Translations under genes and position numbers: made by a program
Source: Acanthosoma haemorrhoidale
Lineage: Eukaryota > Arthropoda > Insecta > Hemiptera > Acanthosomatidae
Reading direction: 5' to 3'
NCBI GenBank assembly: GCA_930367205.1
Contig: OV884011.1
Coordinates: 113,699,139-113,763,138 of the forward strand
Length of the DNA stretch: 64,000 nucleotides
Shown here: positions 58,430-64,000 of the stretch, piece after piece
Layout of the letters: each line of letters opens with the position of its first letter
How positions within the stretch are numbered: the first letter of the stretch is position 1
The notes under the pieces: generated by a model
What the model saw: only the letters and a program-made list of their open reading frames with translations
Database searches by the model: none
What the model was told of the DNA's origin: nothing

Positions 58430-58760
58430 TCAGATTGATTTGACTCTTTCGTTAGAAAGTCAAGGTTACAGTAGGCAATATTTCTGGGAGAAAGAAGTGT
58501 GGCATTGAATTTGTGTTATAATGGAAATAAGGTTGTGAAGGGATAGGAAAAAGGTACTGAGAAGTGAAAGAAGAAAATAATATTGGAGGGGGATTCAATA
58601 ATATTAAGTTAATACTTAATATATTCATGTATCAGGTATAACATATTCCATGAACAGGACGACTTTCTGTCTCTTTCGCCTCTATTGTTCCTGGGAACTA
58701 TATTTCTTTAGCAACTGATTTTTTATTTTCAGGAGGACTAATCCCAGATAGATTTTGATG
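58430..58760 (+). other. 5' flank of ANK3, homologous to A and B
   Basis: Common unit sequence resumes near 58430 with AGATCAGATTGATTTGACTC. The conserved acceptor-like TTTATTTTCAG precedes exon 1 by about 30 bp. The block of about 450 bp found upstream in A and B (10871-11316) is missing here. Confidence 0.6.
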
Positions 58761-61700
58761 ATGTTGGAGGCCTTGCTCTACTTTATACTGGCTCTGATGC
58801 AACCCACCATTAATGTTAGTATATTATACTTTATAAATATATTGACTAAGCAGAGCAATAATAATTAAATTCTTGGATGTACTCACTCTTGAGTAAGCAA
58901 CATGAGAAAAACGGCGAAATGGCGATCTCAAATCCAATCTACAGTACTTAATATATTACCCGTGTGACTCGTAGGCTATGGATAGAGAATCCAAGTTCTA
59001 CCGAAAATTGCAATCTCAAAGTTAAAAGAGAAGTATGGGTGGTATCCATGATGACTGTAAATATACAGTACAAACTGAGGAGAAATTAGTTCTTGACTCA
59101 CTGTTTGGTAAATTATATTATTCATTGGTTTTTTGTTTTTTAGAAGTACCTTAGTAGCTTATTTTTTTTCCCATAGCTCTCAAATTTGAAAAATTGAAAA
59201 ATATGGGAAAAGTAACGGAAATTATTTGGGATTAGTTCCTAACTTTGTCAGGGGTTATTGTAGTAACATCACCGAAATCCGTCTGTAAATATACAACTGA
59301 GGAGAAATTAGTTCTTGACTCACTGTTTGGTTACTTGGTTAGGTTACCTTACCATTGGTTAATGCGATTTTTTCTCATATCCCTAAATTTTAGTAATACT
59401 TTATAATTTAATGTTATCACAAATATCACGATTTTTCGACTTTTGTTTTACTTGGTTTTATTAGACAACCTACTACTGTTCAGTCTTCAAGACATGAAAA
59501 TAACCGATATCTAAATTTTGATAAAAATGTGAGTGATGCCTTCTTACATGTTTCGAGTATATAAGCGGGCAGCGTTAGAGAAATGGGGTTTGCTTATAAA
59601 TGTTAACAAAATAATTTAATCTAATAAAATTCAGCAGATATTAGTTGATTTTTGAATTTTCCAGGTATTCAAGTTTAGTAATTTAAGCTTATTATATGTA
59701 TTTATTTTAGAAGAAAATACCCTGCCCAACCAGGGCAATAAATGATTGTGAATAAGAATTGATTCGTTGCCAAATTTACAATATTACATTTATACAGGTT
59801 TCTAAAGGTTTTTAAGATGGATGTAAATTGTATTATTCATTGGTTTTTTGTTTTTTAGAAGTACCTTAGTACCTTATTTTTTTCCCCATAGCTCTCAAAT
59901 TTGAAAAATTGAAGAATATGGGAAAAGTAACGGAAATTATTTGGGATTAGTTCCTAACTTTGTCAGGGGTTATTGTAGTAACATCACCGAAATCCTTGAT
60001 TGGGTGATACGACAAACTCAATTTATAAAAACCATTTGTACATCATCCACGTTTCAATTGATTTTTCAATCTTCACACTATGAAAGTTATCCAATAATTA
60101 TTTATCAGGAAAATGATACCTCCTCGCTTTGGGTCCCTATTTGCCTCCCTAGGAAACTCCTTCTTTAACTCATCCGCCTGTATGAAATCGGACATTCAAT
60201 CATACACTAATACATAGATACAATAATCAGTGTCAGAAATAGACTGGGATCCTGCCCATCTTTAAATGAAAATCATTTAAGCAAACCAAATAATATTTTG
60301 ACTTGGTGGTAGCAGTAGATGTTCCCTGATAGACTAGGAGCTGGTGACGGATCCATTAAACGGAAGAGCACATAGCTAAGAACTATTTTAAATGTTAGAT
60401 AATATTCATCTTAATAAACAACTCCGGTCAGTCACTCGATAGCCATTGCTTTTACATGAAAATTAAAATGAAAAATGAAAAAAATGAAAGTTAAAAAGTT
60501 GATGCGACGTTCAGTTTGTGTTCCTATGAGGAATCAGCTTAACGCCATTTGAATATAAACATTTAAATAAATATCATCCATTTAATTGTTTCAGGCATCT
60601 GAGGGTTTGGCGATTAACACTCCTGAAGGGTTGGAACATCTTTTGAATGGTTATGCCGCTCATGAAGAGTTCATGACAAATATTATAAATGTATTTACTA
60701 ATAAAGTTAAAAATGCGACTGAAAAGTTACTCACCTATTCCACGACGGATACAGGTCAATTTCTGTCCAACGTTGATGCTAATGAGTACACCTTTCTGCA
60801 ACTACTTCACTCCCTTAGTGAAAAAGACAGAACTCATTCCAATCTGCTTCTAGAAGTGGCTTCTAAGATAAAATCAAACGAGGATCCTATTTTAAGTCAA
60901 TGGGTGAGATCGAAGTTCGATTTCCCGCATAAACGAATGTACCAAGTTGTTGATTCTATAGTACATGGCCACAACAAAGGCTTGAAAGCCATTCCTCAAC
61001 CGATCATAAATGATATTCTATTAATAGCGAATAAATCGGAAATGTTAATCGAGTCATGCAAAAATGGAGACACTGAGATTTTTAACTGGCTTTTGAAAAC
61101 TGATTCTGAAATAAACATTAATCGACTATTGCAGCTAGCCTGGAACACCAAAAGCTGGGAAATCGTTAATTCCATTCTCAATACAACTCTAAAAGATATT
61201 AGAAATGATATGACTGCTCTTATTAATGAAAGGAATGAAACACTTCTTCACTTTGCTGCAAGTATAAACAAACCTGAATCAGTTAAAGCTCTTCTAAAAA
61301 TAGGGGCAAAAACAAATGTTCTTGATTTACATGGATTCACTCCACTCCATAAAGCAGTCGAAAGAAATGACATTAAGACTGCAAAACTGTTAATTCAACA
61401 AGGTTCAAATGTAAGTCTAGAAACATTGTCAGGAGATATCCCACTACATTTTGCGGCAAAAAACGGTAACTTACTTATGACCCGCTTGTTAATTAAGTCA
61501 GGCAGTCTTGTTGATAAGAGGAACAAATACGGATTAACACCCTTGAAAATAGCGGAAGAAGTTGGCGTTATTGGGCTCATTGAGAAATTGCTCGAAGAAA
61601 ACAGCACTGTTGTAGCGGACATAGATAATCAAGAACTTTCTTTTTTGTTTTCAACAGTTTTTCTTAACAGAAATCAAAATAAATCAGCAAGTAATATAGA

Positions 61701-64000
61701 GACTCTGATGACAGCTTCACAAATTGCAGAACTTCTAATCAGCTATGGAGGAAAACCTACTTTAAGTCCATCTCTCAAATCTAATTTAATGATGATTGCA
61801 ATAGGCAATTGGAACGAACAACTTTCAAGAATCGCACTTAATATAGGCGCTGATATGACTTCGATTAACGATAAAGGGGAAACATTTCTGTTTGATGCAA
61901 TTAGAAAAGGTAATACTGACGCAATCCTGTTTTTATTACATCAAAATATGAATGTTAATGCGATAAACACTGATGGTAACACTGCGATGCATATAGCTAC
62001 AGAGAAAGGCGCAGATTTACTCAAGCTTTTGATCAAACATGGAGCCAATTTAGAAATGAAAAATAATAATAATATGACACCTTTGCTTCAGGCTGCGAAG
62101 GCAGGTCATGCTATTGCTATATCTACTTTGCTAGAAAATGGCGCAAACATCAATGCTCAGGACTTAGAAGGTCGAACCCCCTTATATTGGAGCTCTTCTG
62201 CTGGACATGATGCGATTACCAAACTTCTACTTGAAAAGGGAGCAAATTGTAGCATTCTAACCAAAAATGGAGAAACAGCCTTACATGCAGCTGCTTCGAG
62301 TGGTCATCTAACCATGATTAAACCTTTACTTAACTGTGGTTTAAGTATTAACGCAATCGATAATGACCATAAAACTCCATTTCATGTAGCGGCTGCTTCT
62401 GGCCATCTAAGTATAGTGACAGAACTTTTAGACAGAGGAGCTTATATTTATTCAAGAACTAGGGATCCTGGCTGGACTGCGCTACATTTGGCGGCTATTA
62501 ATGGGAAGGAAACAGTTGTAAAGTATTTACTGGACAAAGGTATGGACGCAAACAGCAATGACTATGATGACAAAACCCCGCTATTTGAGGCCTCCTACTG
62601 GAACCGTGATAACATTGTGAATCTACTTCTTGAAAAAGGTGCAAATGTAAATTTTAGAACCAAAAGAGATGGTTGGGTACCCTTACATACAGCATCAGCA
62701 AGAGGGAACATAAAAATAGTTCATGCTTTACTTGATAAAGGCGCAGATATTAACGTGAAAAATTCTGATTATAAAACTCCACTTTATGAAGCTTCATATT
62801 GGGGCCATGAAGATGTGGTTAGATTACTTGTTGAAAGAGGAGTGGTCATAAATATTAAGACAAAAGTTGATGGTTGGGCACCTCTTCATACAGCGTCAGC
62901 ACGTGGACACCTAGCAATTGTGAAAATATTGCTTGACCAAGGTGAGGATGTGAATATAAAAAATTATGACAACAGAACACCATTATTTGAAGCATCACAT
63001 TGGGGACAAACAGAAGTAGTCAAGACCCTCCTCAGTAGAGGTGCCGATTACAAAGCTAAAACAAAGACCGACGGTTGGGTACCTCTCCACACGGCAGCTT
63101 CTCAAGGACATCTTCCAGTTTCAGTTTTGCTATTGGATATTGGGTCTGATGTGAACGTAAATAACTTTGAGTACAGAACTCCTCTATTTGAGGCTTCTCA
63201 CTGGGGTAGAGAAAATATAGTAAAACTTTTACTGGAAAGAGGAGCTGATATCAATTACAAAACGAAAGACGGTTGGTCGCCATTACATACATCGGCCGCA
63301 AAAGGACATGTAGTAGTAGTAAGCATGTTGCTAGATAATGGAGCTACTGTTGACTCAAAGAATAACGATGATAGGACTCCATTGTTTGAGGCATCTCATT
63401 GGGGTCGAAATGATCTGGTGAAGATACTTATTGACAAAGGGGCTGATGTCAACTCTAAAACAAAGGATGGTGGATGGCTCCCAATTCACACTGCTTCATC
63501 GCAAGGTCATGGGAATGTTGTAAGAATTTTATTGGACAAAGGATCGTCTGTAAACGCAAAGAGCAACGATGATAGGACTCCATTGTTTGAGGCATCTCAT
63601 TGGGGTCGCGATGATGTTGTGAAGATATTAATTGACAATGGAGCTGATGTCAACTCTGTAACAAAGGACGGTGGATGGCTGCCGATTCACACTGCTTCAT
63701 CGCAAGGTCATGGGAATGTTGTAAGAATTTTATTGGAGAAAGGATCGCCTGTAAACGCAAAAAACAACGACGATAGGACTCCATTGTTTGAGGCATCTCA
63801 TTGGGGTCGCGATGAAATCGTGGAGATACTTATTGACAAAGGAGCTTATATCAACTCTAAAACAAAGGATGGTGGATGGCTCCCAATTCACACTGCTTCA
63901 TCGCAAGGTCATGGGAATGTTGTAAGAATTTTATTGGAGAAAGGATCGCCTGTAAACGCAAAAAACAACGACGATAGGACTCCATTATATGAGGCATCTT
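58761..64000 (+). CDS. ANK3: giant ankyrin-repeat protein, 3' end beyond the window (two exons)
   Basis: Exon 1 is 58761-58814, with one change in the leader (Leu to Met in the hydrophobic core). Exon 2 begins at 60595 after TTGTTTCAG and is open to the window edge (1135 codons). It is collinear with ANK1 with no net indel up to the module array, which starts at 63457 (offset 2862 in all three genes). Two full 201-bp modules (63457-63657 and 63658-63858) and part of a third are visible. They already differ in type from those of ANK1 and ANK2: HWG instead of YWG, SSQGHGN, and a unit with DEIVEILID and GAYINS. Coding capacity is retained although the intron and upstream region are disrupted. 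Confidence 0.82.
58815..60594 (+). other. ANK3 intron 1 (1780 bp), enlarged
   Basis: About 744 bp longer than in ANK1 and ANK2. The extra length comes from a partial duplication of the intron. A segment of about 175 bp, running from GTAAATTATATTATTCATTGG to ACATCACCGAAATCC, occurs at about 59107-59280 and again at about 59824-59997. Between them lies unrelated AT-rich DNA ending in a LINE-like tail (about 59715-59800). The donor and acceptor are unchanged. Confidence 0.75.

Larger units (their letters stand above)
43408..64000 (+). repeat. tandem unit C (spacer plus ANK3), runs off the window
   Basis: Collinear with A and B up to about 52565. A stretch of about 5.9 kb is then filled with relics of several transposons before the common sequence resumes near 58430 (matching 11317 in A). 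Private insertions include a solo LTR and about 396 bp of AT-rich DNA of unknown type at about 45289-45684, where A and B have none. Confidence 0.9.

Overview
This is eukaryotic, intron-containing, strongly AT-rich DNA. Its mobile elements are animal types: a Ty3/gypsy element, a jockey-clade LINE with a zinc-knuckle ORF1, a mariner, and relics of Tc1-like, hAT and RTE elements. A jockey ORF1 of this kind, an errantivirus-like LTR and PBS, and a fragment resembling an insect odorant receptor all point to an arthropod, most likely an insect. I cannot name the species.

The backbone is a tandem array of large duplicated units. Each unit holds a long AT-rich spacer followed by one giant ankyrin-repeat gene on the + strand. 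Unit A is 3483-18955, unit B is 18956-43407, and unit C runs from 43408 past the window end. The ankyrin genes are ANK1 (11628-18675, about 2003 aa), ANK2 (35879-43127, about 2070 aa) and ANK3 (58761 to beyond 64000). I read each as a two-exon gene: a short exon encoding a signal-peptide-like leader, then one very long exon of about 52-54 ankyrin repeats. If that is right, these are secreted or secretory-pathway ankyrin proteins. The core of the long exon is an array of nearly identical 67-residue (201-bp) ankyrin pairs, exactly 14 in ANK1 and 15 in ANK2.

The spacers are homologous between units. Each carries the same relics: a minus-strand gag-like ORF with an LTR and a primer-binding-site motif, a + strand exon-like ORF, and a minus-strand receptor-like exon. 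Each unit then gained its own insertions. Unit A has a 210-bp poly(A) retroposon, and a gypsy element (1-3482) sits exactly at its left edge. Unit B has a mariner (22706-23966), a jockey composite (25045-29841) and an older LINE fragment (33290-34190). Unit C has a solo LTR (49032-49904), a second LTR-like segment, jockey pieces, and Tc1-like, RTE, hAT and LINE relics (52.5-58.4 kb). Most insertions can be defined to the base by comparing with the empty site in another unit.

The gypsy element lies in sequence that, in the other units, begins 280 bp after an ankyrin stop codon. The array therefore probably continues to the left of the window with another ankyrin gene. No bacterial genes, CRISPR arrays, rRNA or convincing tRNA genes were seen.
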